Assembly: GCA_963682025.1 (NCBI GenBank)
Contig: OY821520.1
Coordinates: 797,001-861,000 of the forward strand
Direction: 5' to 3'
DNA length: 64,000 nt
From: Cordilura impudica
Taxonomy: Eukaryota; Arthropoda; Insecta; Diptera; Scathophagidae
In this document: positions 1-11,815 of the stretch, in pieces
Layout: each line of letters starts with the position of its first letter
Position numbering within the stretch: the first letter of the stretch is position 1
The notes under the pieces: generated by a model
What the model was told of the DNA's origin: nothing
Seen by the model: the letters and a program-made list of their open reading frames with translations, nothing else
The model's database searches: none
Program-made: the position numbers and the translations under genes

Positions 1-763
1 GACTATACGATACCCTATACCATGCGTTTAGAAACCCTATCTCTTAGGCCCAACTAACTGGACATAGAAAATAATCATAAACCAAATTTGAATGCAATTG
101 TTATTAATTTTTTTGGCTGCAGATATGAAAAAGTTCATATCGGATGCTATATCTATATGGGGACCAGGTCCAAAAATGAACCAATCCTGATCATGTTTGG
201 TAAAGTCTCTTGTATTTTGCAAAAATATATACAAACAACATTTGAGAAGAATCAGTGCAATATTTTTGTTTTTTAATAGATTTAACTGAAGATCGGGAGG
301 CAGCTCTATATGGGGTCAAAGGGATCATTTTTGGACTACTCATTAGTGGATGTAATGAACGCATACAAACCCAATTTGAGTAAGATCTATATGACAATTT
401 GGATCTTATGGCAATTTATGTCGATTTCATATGGGTAATTTGTATGGGGGCTAGGTCTGAACATGGACCGATTCTCACCAATTTCAATAGCGTTCATCCC
501 ATGGCCGATAAAAGCTTATATACCAAATTTCATCAAAATATATTCATATTTGCGACCTGCAGTTTGATTACAAGCTTTACATGGACACACAGACGGACGG
601 ACGGACGGACGGACGGACGGACATTGTTAAATCAACTCAGAAAGTGATTCTGATTCGATCGGTATAATTAAAGATGGGTCTAGGTCAAATATTTTTGGTT
701 GTTACAAACAGCAGCACAAAGTCATTATACCCAAACCACATAGTGGTATAGGGTATAAAAACA
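1..763 (+). repeat. Dispersed repeat family R, copy 1 (HINE/DINE-like)
   Basis: Cut by the window start. It runs from GACTATACGATACCC to TAGTGGTATAGGGTATAAAA, and the same sequence recurs near 21.6, 30.8, 36.1, 47.4 and (reversed) 63.5 kb. Ends carry short subterminal inverted repeats (TACCCTATACCA and its complement). The centre has a GGAC tetranucleotide run at about 589-620, the (GTCY)n core described for Helentron-derived DINE-1/HINE elements. It has no coding capacity; the open frames here recur as fragments in other copies and are chance. The family call is inference. Confidence 0.7.
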
Positions 764-1800
764 ATAGGAAATATAGTGTAAGTGACAATACGATGGAAAC
801 TTTTAACAAAATATATTTTTGACGACTTGAACGGTCAATACAAAAAAAAAATATAAAACTAAAAACTCTTTTATTAATTTAAACATTTGTATGTTTTATA
901 TAATTAACAAAGAAGAAATATTGACATAACTTCAGAAAAAAGTAACACTTAAAAGTATTCATTTTTATGCTGTTGAATAAACAATGGAAATCTTTACTAT
1001 ACAATAACACTGTGGAATAATATGATGGTCATGTCCTTTGAGGTGGATTATTCTTATATCGAACGATTGTATTAGGCTATTATAGTAAAACCCCCAAAGC
1101 GTTTGGTCCTGTATGGGTATAGGTTTTAGGGCCGTTTAAATATTTCATTTTATTGCCAACAGTATTCTAATTCCGGTTCATGTGTTCTTTAGCAAGATTA
1201 ATGCTAGCCAGAAGAATTTTCTCTGATATCAGCGGTTTCCTCACAGGGCGATAACAACCAAGATCATCCTTAAATTGCTCGTCGGGAAACAGTTCGAGCA
1301 CATAGTTTTACTTTCAGATTGTTAACGACCTGTCTTTGTTCTCTTTTTATGGGGTTGTGCCGCAAAATTAAATTATGGATTTATTCATAGAATATTTCTC
1401 ACAAATATTCTTTTGCTCAGCCACCACCTCTAAAAATCATCTACTAACTCTTCCTAAAACTTTATTCTCGCCATTTTTTTTATAACAATTGAAAGTAAAC
1501 GTCAAAATCTATAAATATTTAAATAACAGTTAAGGTCTTTTAAATTTTTTTCACACCTTCCATTTTTAATGTTTTAATGAACCCTGATGCCACTGTTTTG
1601 GCATCACTAAAAAATTATTTATTTTTTTCGTTTACCTTTTTTTAAACTGTATTTTTTGTAACAAGTTTGTGTCTTTCAATAGAGAACATACCAAAGTATG
1701 ATTTCTCAAAAAAAAAAAAAAAAACATAATTTTAGGACTAAACGCGAAATTATTAACAACAAAATTGGCAAATTTAGAATTTAGTAAAAGTTTCCAATGT
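764..1800. other. AT-rich stretch without recognised gene
   Basis: No exon-like open frame, RNA gene or clear element end was seen. A 17-18 base A run lies near 1709-1726. It is probably old repeat or intron sequence upstream of the visible integrin exons. Confidence 0.4.
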
Positions 1801-1899
1801 ATTGCCACCTACTCTATTAAGTACTTATTTTTATTTATAATAGGTTCGAAGGAAATTATTCAAAAATAAATGTTCCGTCTAGACCTACTATAATTTTCT

Positions 1900-2602
1900 C
1901 ACTTGTTTTTTAAGAAAATGTGCTTTCTAATAAAAAATTTACCAGTTAAAAATTACCAGTTTTCCTATTTTTTTTTTGGCCGTTTTTACCCCCTAAAAGC
2001 TCGAATTAAATCAAATTTTTATTCTTGTCCGATGGCATCTACATGTCTCTGGTGGAATCTACATATCAAATTTCATATTCCTAAATTACTTTGTAAATAA
2101 GATACAAAAAGGTAACCTTTTGCACGTACGGACCCTTAACATCCGAATTTCCAAAAGTTTTCCTCTCATCTGATGTTTATATCTCTAGTGGAATCCAGAA
2201 ACTATATTTTATTTTCGTTTGTTTAGAAGATAGCAAATGTATAATTTTCCCCTTTTTCGCCGTTTTTTCTCCCGTAGACGTTATAATTAGCAATAAATAC
2301 ATTATTGACTAATGTCCACGTATTCAAAATTCATATATAGATTAATACCCGTATGTTAAGAAGATGCAGAAAGGTACAATTTTTAATCCTGAGTCCATGT
2401 TTGTCTCTCGTATTCCTAGACTCATTTGTTACCATTTTCCCCCTTTTCGTCCGCTTTCACCCCCTTAATGTGGGAATTTTTAAAAATACCTTAGTGGATC
2501 TTTGTGCCGAGAGGGGAACAGTAAATTCCAAGTTTCTGGGTCGGAGTGTTTGTTCTGAGCGATGATGAACAATCACGCGAATCTTTTATATATATAGATA
2601 GA
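1900..2602 (+). repeat. Decayed dispersed repeat, possible LINE 3' tail
   Basis: Phrases such as 'GGAATCTACATATC' and 'TTTCCCCCTTTTCG' recur within the block in diverged form. It ends with GTTCTGAGCGATGATGAAC followed by a short (AT)n-GATA tract. That ending recalls RTE-type LINE 3' regions seen in many animals. No reverse transcriptase frame remains. The assignment is weak. Confidence 0.3.
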
Positions 2603-3106
2603 TCATCAATCTGATTCAGCAGGCCGTCCTCCTTAATTGTTTGAATCAATAACACTTTTTATACAAATCAAACGAAATATGTCAGGCCTGTTTTAATGAC
2701 GTGCATTTTTTGTGTCGTTTATGATTCAACATTCAGGAGTCGTCATCTAACTAACAAAATATAAATGTGTTATCATGGATGATGGAAACATATTGCTTTC
2801 AGACTTCAAGTAAATCGCAGGACGGACACGATTTGTACACAGCACGTAGTGGGGTGGAGATGCTTCAGGGCATTACAAGAAAAAATTCAAGTCGAAATTT
2901 CCCAATAATTGGTTTGGCAGGCAATATGTTTCTGTGGTAAGATATCGAGACCTTATTTTACAACAGGCACCATACATTGTAAAATTTTCAGTGCTTTTAA
3001 ATGCATTTTTAATTTCGAATTTAGAAAAGTTTTCCAAATAATGTTTATATTAATTTTATTGTGATATCTATGCTTTATAACATTATGAAATCTTATTTGT
3101 TAAAAC

Positions 3107-5135
3107 CAGAGTTCAAAAAAAAAAACACACACTGAATAAAAAACTCGTACATATATGTAAACAAACATAACTTAGACCAACACACACATACTTTTATTTT
3201 CATATCAATTATGTGCGTTTTTAAATTTTCTGCGGTGCCCTCCACCATCATGACTGTGTTCGTTTTAATATTTCGTTATTTACACGAACATTTTTCTATC
3301 ACGTACTTTTTGTTTCGATCACACATAAACCACACAGATTCGAATGTTGCTTTATTTGAAGATCGTGTTCTGGTACGTGTACTGAAAAAAAAAAACAGAA
3401 CATGTACAATAAACAGGTTCGAGTTCAGTTATATTTTAAGTCGTGTTGGGGCTCGTGTACTAAGAAAAAACAGAACATGTACAATAAACAGGTTCGAGTT
3501 CAGTTATATTTTAAGTCGTGTTCTGGCTCATGTACTAAGAAAAAATAGAACATGTACAATAAACAGGTTCGAGTTCAGTTATATTTTAAATTCGTGTTCT
3601 GGCTCGTGTACTGCGAAAAATTGAAACATCAATTCGCGATCTCGTACACCTCGATAAAAACGACGACAATTGTTTTAACCAAATTTATTAAAATTTTATT
3701 TACCCTTTTTTATGACTTACGTTGCAAATTGTTTACAATTGTCAAATATTTTAAAATTTTATTGGCCATTTTTTTGTGATTTACGTTGAAATTATTTACA
3801 ATTGTTTTTATTGACTGGTTTTTATTTTAATAAAATATGGTAATAAAATATTTTATTTTAATAAAATATGGTAATAAAATACTTAAGACACAAAAACTGC
3901 ACACTGCACTTAAATCTTTCTTGCAGGTTTCAATCAGACATGTAAATTTTTCGTTTCGCTATTAAAAGTTGCGTATTTTTTATAGCAAAACTTATTTCTG
4001 TTATTGCTTTCCAATTTCTTTAATTTTCACAAAAAATTTGCAATTTACACAATAACGCAGTACACTTATAGATCACGATCTATTGAAAACTGAACCACTT
4101 TTAATGAATAAATGACGCACGCACTCGCTATTTATTGCAAAATCAATTGCGTGAAATTGTAACACTTGCAAGCAATTGTAACGTAAGTCATAAAAAAGGG
4201 ACAATAAAATATGAAAATATTTTTTTGGGTTTTTTTATTGACACTCTATTGTGTTTTTACGCAAAAAATCCCAAAAACTCATTGTGAAAAGGATTGTGCA
4301 TTGACACTAATTGGTTCGCAAATTAAGGGTGGGTGATTGTGTTTTTTATGATGCAAAATTTGTTTGTGTCTAAAGTTATTTGTTACCAAAAAAAAAAAAA
4401 AATGCAAAAGATCCTAACAACCAACAAGTGTGTCTTTTATGATGCTAAATAATTTTTGTGTCTTAAGTATTTTATTACCATATTTTATTAAAATAAAAAC
4501 CAGTCAATAAAAACAATTGTAAATAATTTCAACGTAAATCACAAAAAAATGGCCAATAAAATTTTAAAATATTTGACAATTGTAAACAATTTGCAACGTA
4601 AGTCATAAAAAAGGGTCAATAAAATTTTAATAAATTTGGTTGAAACAATTGTCGTCGTTTTTATCGGGGTGTACCAGATCGCGAAGTGATGTTTCAATTT
4701 TTCGCAGTACAAGAACCAGAACACGAATTTAAAATATAACTGAACTCGAACCTGTTTATTGTACATGTTCTATTTTTTCTTAGTACACGACCCAGAACAC
4801 GACTTAAAATATAACTGAACTCCAACTTAAAATATAACTGAACTCGAACCTGTTTATTGTACATGTTAATTTTTTTTTTTTCAGTACACGTACCAGAACA
4901 CGAACTTCAAATAAAGCAACACTCAAATCTGTGTGGTTTATGTGTGAACGAAACAAAAAGTACATGATAGAAACATGTTCGTGTAAATAACAAAATATTA
5001 AAACGAACAGTCATGATTGTGTTGGGCACCGTAGAAAATTTGGAAACGCACATAATTGATATGAAAATAAAGATATGTGTTGGCTGTTTTTGAACAGAAC
5101 ATTGTGTGTTTCATGTGTGTATTTTCTGAACCTTG
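3107..5135. mobile_element. Foldback element, family F1, copy a (2.0 kb)
   Basis: It starts CAGAGTTCAAAA and ends TTTTCTGAACCTTG, flanked on both sides by the identical 8-mer GTTAAAAC (3099-3106 and 5136-5143). The arms are several hundred bases long. The left arm holds a tandem unit of about 70 bp repeated three times (3400-3610), each with ACATGTACAATAAACAGG; the right arm has the complement. An 8-bp duplication and CAGAG terminus suggest a non-autonomous hAT-like element. The open frames at 3211-3624 and 4539-4766 are the repeated arms read as protein and are not genes. Confidence 0.85.
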
Positions 5136-5454
5136 GTTAAAACTTGAATTATGTACAGCATTATTTTTTGTTATAAAAATTAGTCGAAATATAATATGTT
5201 CCGATTAACAATAGTTATTAGTAGGGACCGGGACTTCATGCAAATGCATGTTTGTTGTCGTCATTTTAAGATGAACATAGATAGATAGATATCTTTGGGA
5301 ATCATGAAATTTGTAATAAAATGGCAATAAGGCTGAAATGCCAGATACCGGACTGATTAAGAATACAGAGTATTAATAATTTCTTCTTCTCTACCGCGCA
5401 CGATTAAAAATATTACTAAAAATTTTCATATTAATTATGCTATTAATTGCAACT

Positions 5455-5640
5455 AGCAAATTCCAGCCCTCGAAATTCGAGTGCAGACTCTAGAAATTTT
5501 ATTTTGTCATTAAAGAAAGACCCTAAAGGTATGCTAATCAATTATAGCCAATTTGCAAATCAACACAAAAAACAAACTCATTTTTATTACAAACACATTA
5601 ACAAATTTAATAAACACAAACATAGCATTGTATAATTTTC
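5455..5640 (-). repeat. Dispersed repeat family L, partial copy
   Basis: It begins with CCAGCCCTCGAAATTCGAG, an end containing the palindrome CTCGAAATTCGAG. It shares GGTATGCTAATCAATT and the cluster of 'AACACATTAACAAATTTAAT' words, in reverse orientation, with copies at 46265-46635 and 55805-56215. It has no coding capacity and looks like a short non-autonomous element. Confidence 0.6.
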
Positions 5641-6254
5641 TGTATGTGTTAGTAGCAACTTTAAATGGAATTTACTCAAAATAAAGGAAAAAATTTAAAA
5701 ATCTGTAAATCTGCAAAACGGCTAAAAAGAAATACCTTTCAAATAATATAGGTATGGTCAAAATCGGGATAAAATGGTAGAACAAAACATTGGTCACAAG
5801 GAATCGCCTAATCTGAAAAAATTACGTTAAATCTAACAAGGCATCGGATTGTTGGTGCATATTTTCGCATATTTCGTTAAAAGTGCATGTTTTAGCATAT
5901 TTAGCCTATAGCTGCATTTTTCATTCAGTACACATTTGGATGAAAAAATGTTTCTAGTTTTGTTTTCTTCGTGTTTTTTTTTATACATATATAGCGGTTC
6001 GTTTATTTTTTTCATAAACTACAGATGCCTAAAACAATGTGACATAGTGTTTATATCATCTTCTTATTACTTCCTCACTGAGACGATAACCAAACTAAAG
6101 AAATTTAGCATTAAACATGCAGGATCAATTAAATAATGATGCCATAACCCATTAGTGGACGAAGTTCCCTGAACCCTTTCCTTAAATAATTTTCACCAAT
6201 TATTAATAAAAATTGATTAATTCGCTTTAAAAACATTTTATTCAAACAATCTTA

Positions 6255-6739
6255 TGGCGTTCTCTTTTCTGAAAAAAAAATTTTATAATGTTAATTTTTA
6301 TAATGTTTGCCCCACACATTTAAGATGTGGCATTTTCAATGTTGCATTCAGAACAGAACATAAAATTATGAATATGCAACACTTTTAACGAACAGCTGAT
6401 TTTGTTGACATTTTTATTCTTGGACACCAAAAAAGAAAAATTCAATATAAAAGGACATTGATTTTTCCATATTAATAATTTATTTTAAACAAAACCATTA
6501 AAATTACGCTGTTTCTTATTTTTTTTTTTTTTGTCTCTTCACACAAATTCACATTTACATATATACAACACAAATGTCAGCTGTTTTATCGTGCGATTCT
6601 CACCCTCTGTTTTTTTAGAGTGTGAAAAATTCACCTTTTTCGAAAGAACACGAAATTAATAAAACCCTTTCGTAAGGTTGACATTTTTTAGAAAAGAACA
6701 CAAAAAGAAAAAAAATGCGAATGGGAAAAGAAAACGCCA
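6255..6739. mobile_element. MITE, family P1, copy 1 (TTA target duplication)
   Basis: Terminal inverted repeats TGGCGTTCTCTTTTC and GAAAAGAAAACGCCA are flanked by TTA on both sides (6252-6254, 6740-6742). A sister copy with the same ends and the same TTA duplication lies at 37145-37551. A 3-bp TWA target duplication is the hallmark of PIF/Harbinger elements. It is about 485 bp long and non-coding. Confidence 0.75.
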
Positions 6740-6742
6740 TTA

Positions 6743-7430
6743 TAGTTTTGGAGTTATGGAGCGTCCATTATAAGGGACACTGCGCAGAAGGTCATATTTT
6801 TTACATCAGTTGAGTCATTAAACCTATTTACAAATAAATACACACATAAAATAATAAATATTTACATAATATTAAATATATTCCAGTTTTTCGTATTCAG
6901 CTCGAGAAATTTGTTTTTTTCATAAATTGGTTTTCCATATTTTGCATAAAACACAACACAAAAATCATAAAAATTGAAACAAATTAAATAAAACATGCTT
7001 CGTAGGAATAGTAACGGCATATCCTACTTGTTATTTAAAAATTAACATTTTTGAAAGTGCTACAGTAGAAAATTCGAGGGATTCTGCGCATTAATGGGTT
7101 AATAAAATTTACGCAGTTCAGTAAAATTGGTGAGAAACTTCGTACCGAACTTGACAAAGTTGTAATAAAAAAATTATGGATTTAAAACCATAAGCAAATT
7201 CCTACATCTTTAATTTTAGTTCTAGCGATAAGACGGTAGTTGAAAACAAATTTACCTTAAAAAATACTAAAAAAATACTTAACAATCTATATAAACAAAA
7301 CTATTTATTGTATTTATTTTTATTGCATCTTATATATTTTATCAAACGACTGAACTGACACTGAATTTTTTTTTATTTTTTTTTTTTTGTTTTATTTTAA
7401 TAAATCCAAAAAGAAACATGAATTAAGTGG
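6743..7430. other. AT-rich stretch without recognised gene
   Basis: It contains homopolymer-rich sequence, including a T-rich block near 7367-7390, and nothing that supports a gene. Confidence 0.4.
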
Positions 7431-7439
7431 GCCGATATT

Positions 7440-7853
7440 ATAACTGGCCTAAATAGAAAAGATATGGAAATTAATAGAACAACAGAACGTTTTTACTCTA
7501 AACTTAATTTTAGAGAGCAACAAACTTATTTTGAGATAAATAACATAAGTGCCATAAGCTTTATCTTTAAAGCAAGGTGTGACTAGTGGAACTAAATGGA
7601 ACAAGATTCCAACACCAAAGATCGCATATCTGTTCATTATGTAATCTGAACGAATTTGAAAATATCCTTCATTTATCGGCAAATGCCCAATTCTTCGCCA
7701 CATAAGGTACCGGTACTTCAAAAAGACTACCCTGACAGAAACTGAATTAATTAATATTCTCAATGTTGCTAAAAATTACTTTAATGAAATATCTCGTTAT
7801 GTTATAGATGCGATAGGTTATAGAAAAGATCTAATTTTGGGATTTAATTAATT
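7440..7853 (+). pseudogene. LINE ORF2 C-terminal relic
   Basis: Read on the + strand with frameshifts, this gives a peptide with HICSLCNLNEFENILHL (7623-7680). This is the CxxC...E..HL zinc-knuckle pattern near the C-terminus of many LINE ORF2 proteins. After a frameshift a tail follows (ELINILNVAKNYFNEISRYV, about 7742-7800) that ends in a stop at about 7850. There are several frameshifts and stops, so this is a dead fragment. The open frame on the other strand at 7449-7763 is its shadow. Confidence 0.55.
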
Positions 7854-8492
7854 GTTATACAAGATGAAACACTATTTTAAAAGTAGCTAAATATTATTTA
7901 TCTTTATCCGACTGACGACAAATAGTCATAGTCGTATGTTCTAGTGTTAGTCATATTCCTTAAAGAAAGATTGTAATACAAAATTGAAATTAAAATAAAG
8001 AACAAATTAACTAAGTGGATATTTTAAAATTTTTTAGTTCATATTTTTAGATTTTTGGCGCATGTTTTAAAACAAGATTTTTAGTGCATTAAAGACCGGT
8101 CTCTTGTTATTCCTCTGTTATTGCATGTGTATGAATATAAAACAATATCTGTTCAGTAACAAATAACACATCAAAGCAAAAAATTTGAATTTTTTTAGAA
8201 TAAGACGATTGATATATTAAGATATATTAAATGGGTTTAATTTTGAAACTTAGTATGTTATATTTTTTATGAATTCATCATTTTTTAGAAAAATATCATC
8301 AATAAAATTAATGGTACAATTTTTTCAAAAATTTGCGCTCACCGAAATAAACATTTAGTGACTTCCTGACAATGGAAAGCTGAGAAAAAATGGTAAAAAT
8401 ATTTTTAATGACGACAAAATAATTTTTTAGTAGTTTAATGGGAAAAATGAAAAAACAGTCAACATCAAAATTTGTAAGCCTTTTTTTTAATA

Positions 8493-9009
8493 TCTTTATA
8501 TATAAAACAGGATGTGTGTATGTATGTAACGTATGGACTCCAAAACGGCTGGGCCAATTTTGATGAAATTTTCAGGGAATCTTCAGAATATTCAGGCGGG
8601 TGACACTGTGAAGTCTGATTTTTTGATTTTCGGTCTGTGGGCGAAATATTCAGTGAATCTTCAAAATAACCTGGCGGGTGAAACTGTGAAGTCTGATTTT
8701 TGAATTTTGTTCTGTTGGCGGAGGGACGTGTCAAAGACTATATATAAAAACGGATGTACCGATGTTGATCGAATTTCCAGGTAATCTTCAAAATAGCCTG
8801 GCGGTGACACTGTGAAGTCTGATATTTGATTTTTGGTCTGTGAACGGAGGGGCGTGACAAAATCAAATTTTAATGTTGTACCTAGATATCTGCTAACACT
8901 TTCGGGAGAGTTCGTGTTTTATTTTTGTCCGACACTGTATTAAAATTTAGATGCAATATAAAAACCATATGTTTTCTTAGGGCCAGCAACGCGGACCGGG
9001 CCCATCTAG
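8493..9009 (+). mobile_element. Non-autonomous Helitron (517 bp)
   Basis: It starts TCTTTATATATAAAACAGG directly after an A and ends in AACGCGGACCGGGCCCATCTAG directly before a T. This fits the Helitron rule of 5'-TC...CTRR-3' inserted between A and T with no target duplication. A GC-rich imperfect hairpin (GGCC...GGCCC) precedes CTAG. Inside are three diverged tandem units of roughly 110-130 bp, each with CTGTGAAGTCTGAT. The open frame on the - strand at 8465-8734 comes from these tandem units and is not a gene. Confidence 0.75.
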
Positions 9010-9671
9010 TAAACTATAAATTCTAAAATAATATATTTAGAAAAATTAAAAATATAAAATAACGTCCAAAAATATGTAATAAAAATCTAAATATATGCTT
9101 TAAAAAATGCACTAAAAACAAAATATGAAAAGATATGCATTTAGAACAATATATGGAAAAATATGCAGCAACAAAAAATCGATGCCATATTGATGCACAA
9201 ATGCTTTAACTCGGAAAAGTATTCGCTGAAAATTCATTTTGGGCTACTGACTGCGTGGAAGTCGCTGCCTCGTTAATAACTTTTGAAAGATTGTTATGGA
9301 ACGGAAATGGTTTTATCATTTTTCTCGACTGAGAATACTTTTTCATTGTCTGCATTAAGGAAAATAAATTTACTTATATATATATTCAGTAGTTTTTGTT
9401 TTATAGAAAAAAAATAACTCAAAAAATGTTAATGAGAACTGTTGCGATTTTCTGAAATTTTTTTTATGATTAAAAAATTCGTTATTGTTGCGAAAATTAA
9501 CGTTTTCCTTTTTTCCTTTCAAAAGAAGTAAAATAAATTATATATAAAAAATAAAATAGCGAATTTCACAAATGTTGTACGTACTAGAAACGTTTGGATA
9601 CCAAATTTAGAATCAAGAGATCAAAGTGCATAATGACCAGACATAATTTCAATTTTATAAAAATCTTGAGA
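9010..9671. repeat. AT-rich region with hAT-MITE-like words
   Basis: Between 9045 and 9200 there are repeated words such as ATATGCATTTAG, AAAATATGCAG and AAAATCGATGCC. They match, in reverse, the interior of the CAGGG-ended MITE at 50808-51263. Fragments of the same kind lie at 5838-5935 and 8040-8100. Copy ends are not recognisable here. Confidence 0.35.
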
Positions 9672-10237
9672 GTACTACATTAGGGTGGCCCTTAATAAAA
9701 AAGTGTTCAAACTGTTGGTCTCACCTCCTAGAAATATGCGATTAGCAAAAAAACTGAGAAATACAAAGTTTTGGGCTAATCAAAAAACGTTTAGTCGTGG
9801 CGCAAAGCGATTGAAAATTTCAAGTGTGTTTATATGGGAAAATATGTTTTTTTTTCAGATTTTACGAAAATTTCGTTCTATAGTTTAATTTTTCCGACAA
9901 GCTGTTATATAATTCAGGATCAGTATTAGACTATCCCTTCAAAAGGCTATAAAACTTCAAAATCGAATAAAACCTCGCCAAGAAATAGCAAATGCCCCAG
10001 GCCACTTTTGTGCCAAAAAAAACTAGGTCATGAAATTTGATGGCATTTTTTTCAACTTTTAGGAATTGATTATAAGTACTCAGATATGAAGTATTGTTTT
10101 AGTACCACGTTGTTAACCTATTGCGCATTGAGACCGAAAATTGGAAATTTTTTTGATAAAATTTTTAAAACTCCTTTTTCAAGTTTGAAAAAATTTTCTT
10201 AAACAAAATTTAAAAAAATGGATCTATCACTTTAAGG

Positions 10238-11034
10238 CAGAGTTCAGAAAAAAACACACACTGAATAAAAAACTCGTACATATATGTAAACAAACATAAC
10301 TTAGACCAACACACACATATTTTTATTTTCATACCAATTATGTTTGTTTTGAAATTTTCTTCGGTGCCCAACACAACCATGACTGTGTTCGTTTTAATAT
10401 TTCGTTATTTACACGAACATTTTTGTATCACATACTTTTGTTTCAATCACACATAAAGCACACATTTTTGAGTGTTGCTTTATTTGAAGTTCATGTTCTG
10501 GTAAGTGTACTGAAAAAAAACACAGAACATATAAAATAAACAGGTTCGAGTTCAGTTATATTTTAAGTCGTGTTGTGGCTCGTGTAGTGAGAAAAAACAC
10601 AACATGTACAATAAACAGGTTCGAGTTCAGTTATATTTTAAACACGACTTAAAATATAACTGAACTCGAACCTGTTTATTGTACATGTTGTGTTTTTTCT
10701 TACTACACGAGCCACAACACGACTTAAAATATAACTGAACTCGAACCTGTTTATTGTACATGTTCTGTGTTTTTTTTTCATTACACGTACCAGAACATGA
10801 ACTTCAAATAAAGCAACACTCAAAAATGTGTGCTTTATGTGTGATTGAAACAAAAAGTATGTGATACAAAAATGTTCGTGTAAATAACGAAATATTAAAA
10901 CGAACACAGTCATGGTTGTGTTGGGCACCGTAGAAAATTTAGAAACGCACATAATTGACATGAAAATAAAGATATGTGTTGGCTGTTTTTGAACAGAACA
11001 TTGTGTGTTTCGTGAGTGTATTTTCTGAACCTTG
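10238..11034. mobile_element. Foldback element F1, copy b (797 bp), nested
   Basis: The ends CAGAGTTCAGAAAA and TTTTCTGAACCTTG are those of copy a. The 8-bp duplication CTTTAAGG flanks it (10230-10237, 11035-11042). It is a nearly perfect hairpin with its centre near 10640. The open frame on the - strand at 10638-10961 is the right arm. The opposite arm of the enclosing palindrome near 12822-12836 still has the uninterrupted target, which confirms the insertion. Confidence 0.88.
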
Positions 11035-11774
11035 CTTTAAGGGTTTATTAAATGCATATTGCAGATTAACTGTGTGAATTTTTAAGTAAATCCCTCTGCC
11101 AGAATTTTTTTGACAAGGATTTTATTTTTGCGGTTTTCGAGAAAAATTGGATTTTTGTGAAATATTCTGTAAATGTACTCTTTCTAAATACTTTGTATCA
11201 AAAACTCATCACTTTTCTACTTTTAAGTGTTATATTTTATCTTAATAGCCTAGGGTTTCGGAAAAAAATAATATGACTCCATTAACCCTTTTGGAATTGG
11301 GGTCACATATGACCCCAAACTAATAGAAGACAATTTATGCAAAAAATTATTTTGTAAGTGCTGTCCAATTTTTAGATGCGACGCTTAAAATATAATAACC
11401 AAATGTGTAGAAGTTTCGTTCCAAAAATTTGGGATAAATCCGAGAACGTTAACCTATTATTTGCCAAGGACAGCAATTATCTGCTTATTGCTCGCGAATA
11501 TAAATTAAAACTACTTAGGTCATATGTCTAAAAAAATAGGACGTTATTTGAAATTCACTTTGATTTAATTTTTTAATTTATTCTATTTAGAGTAGTATTT
11601 ATTTAATATTACCTTTTATATATATTATTATATTTGAAATTTACTTTTATTTAATAAACTATTTAAAACTGGGAAATAAAAAATTAAACATGACGATGTA
11701 AATGTAAAAATTAAACATGACCACAAACTATTAGGAGAAAAGGACGCATAACTAGTAAGATTAAATAAAAAACA

Positions 11775-11815
11775 TCCCCTGAAGAAGAGGCCAAAAAAGC
11801 CTTGAAACGTCGGGA
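11775..11815 (+). other. Conserved-looking stem with CTGAAGA...GAAAC core
   Basis: TCCC pairs with GGGA around an inner stem AGGC/GCCT with an A-rich loop. The internal strands are CTGAAGA and GAAACGTC. The core words match hammerhead-ribozyme conserved positions (CUGANGA and GAAA), but the closing helix does not give the three-way hammerhead junction. I therefore call only a structured motif in the loop of the palindromic element. Confidence 0.3.

Noticed and set aside
3211..3624. 137-codon ORF with a repeated NRTCTINRFEFSYIL peptide
   Set aside because: It is the tandem subterminal repeat of foldback element F1 read as protein; the same words appear inverted in the other arm and in copy b.
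7920..7970. CRISPR-like or phage features
   Set aside because: No regularly spaced direct repeats; split genes and repeats show a eukaryotic nuclear genome.
11775..11815. A true hammerhead ribozyme
   Set aside because: The closing TCCC/GGGA helix encloses both core strands as one stem, so the required three-helix junction is not formed.
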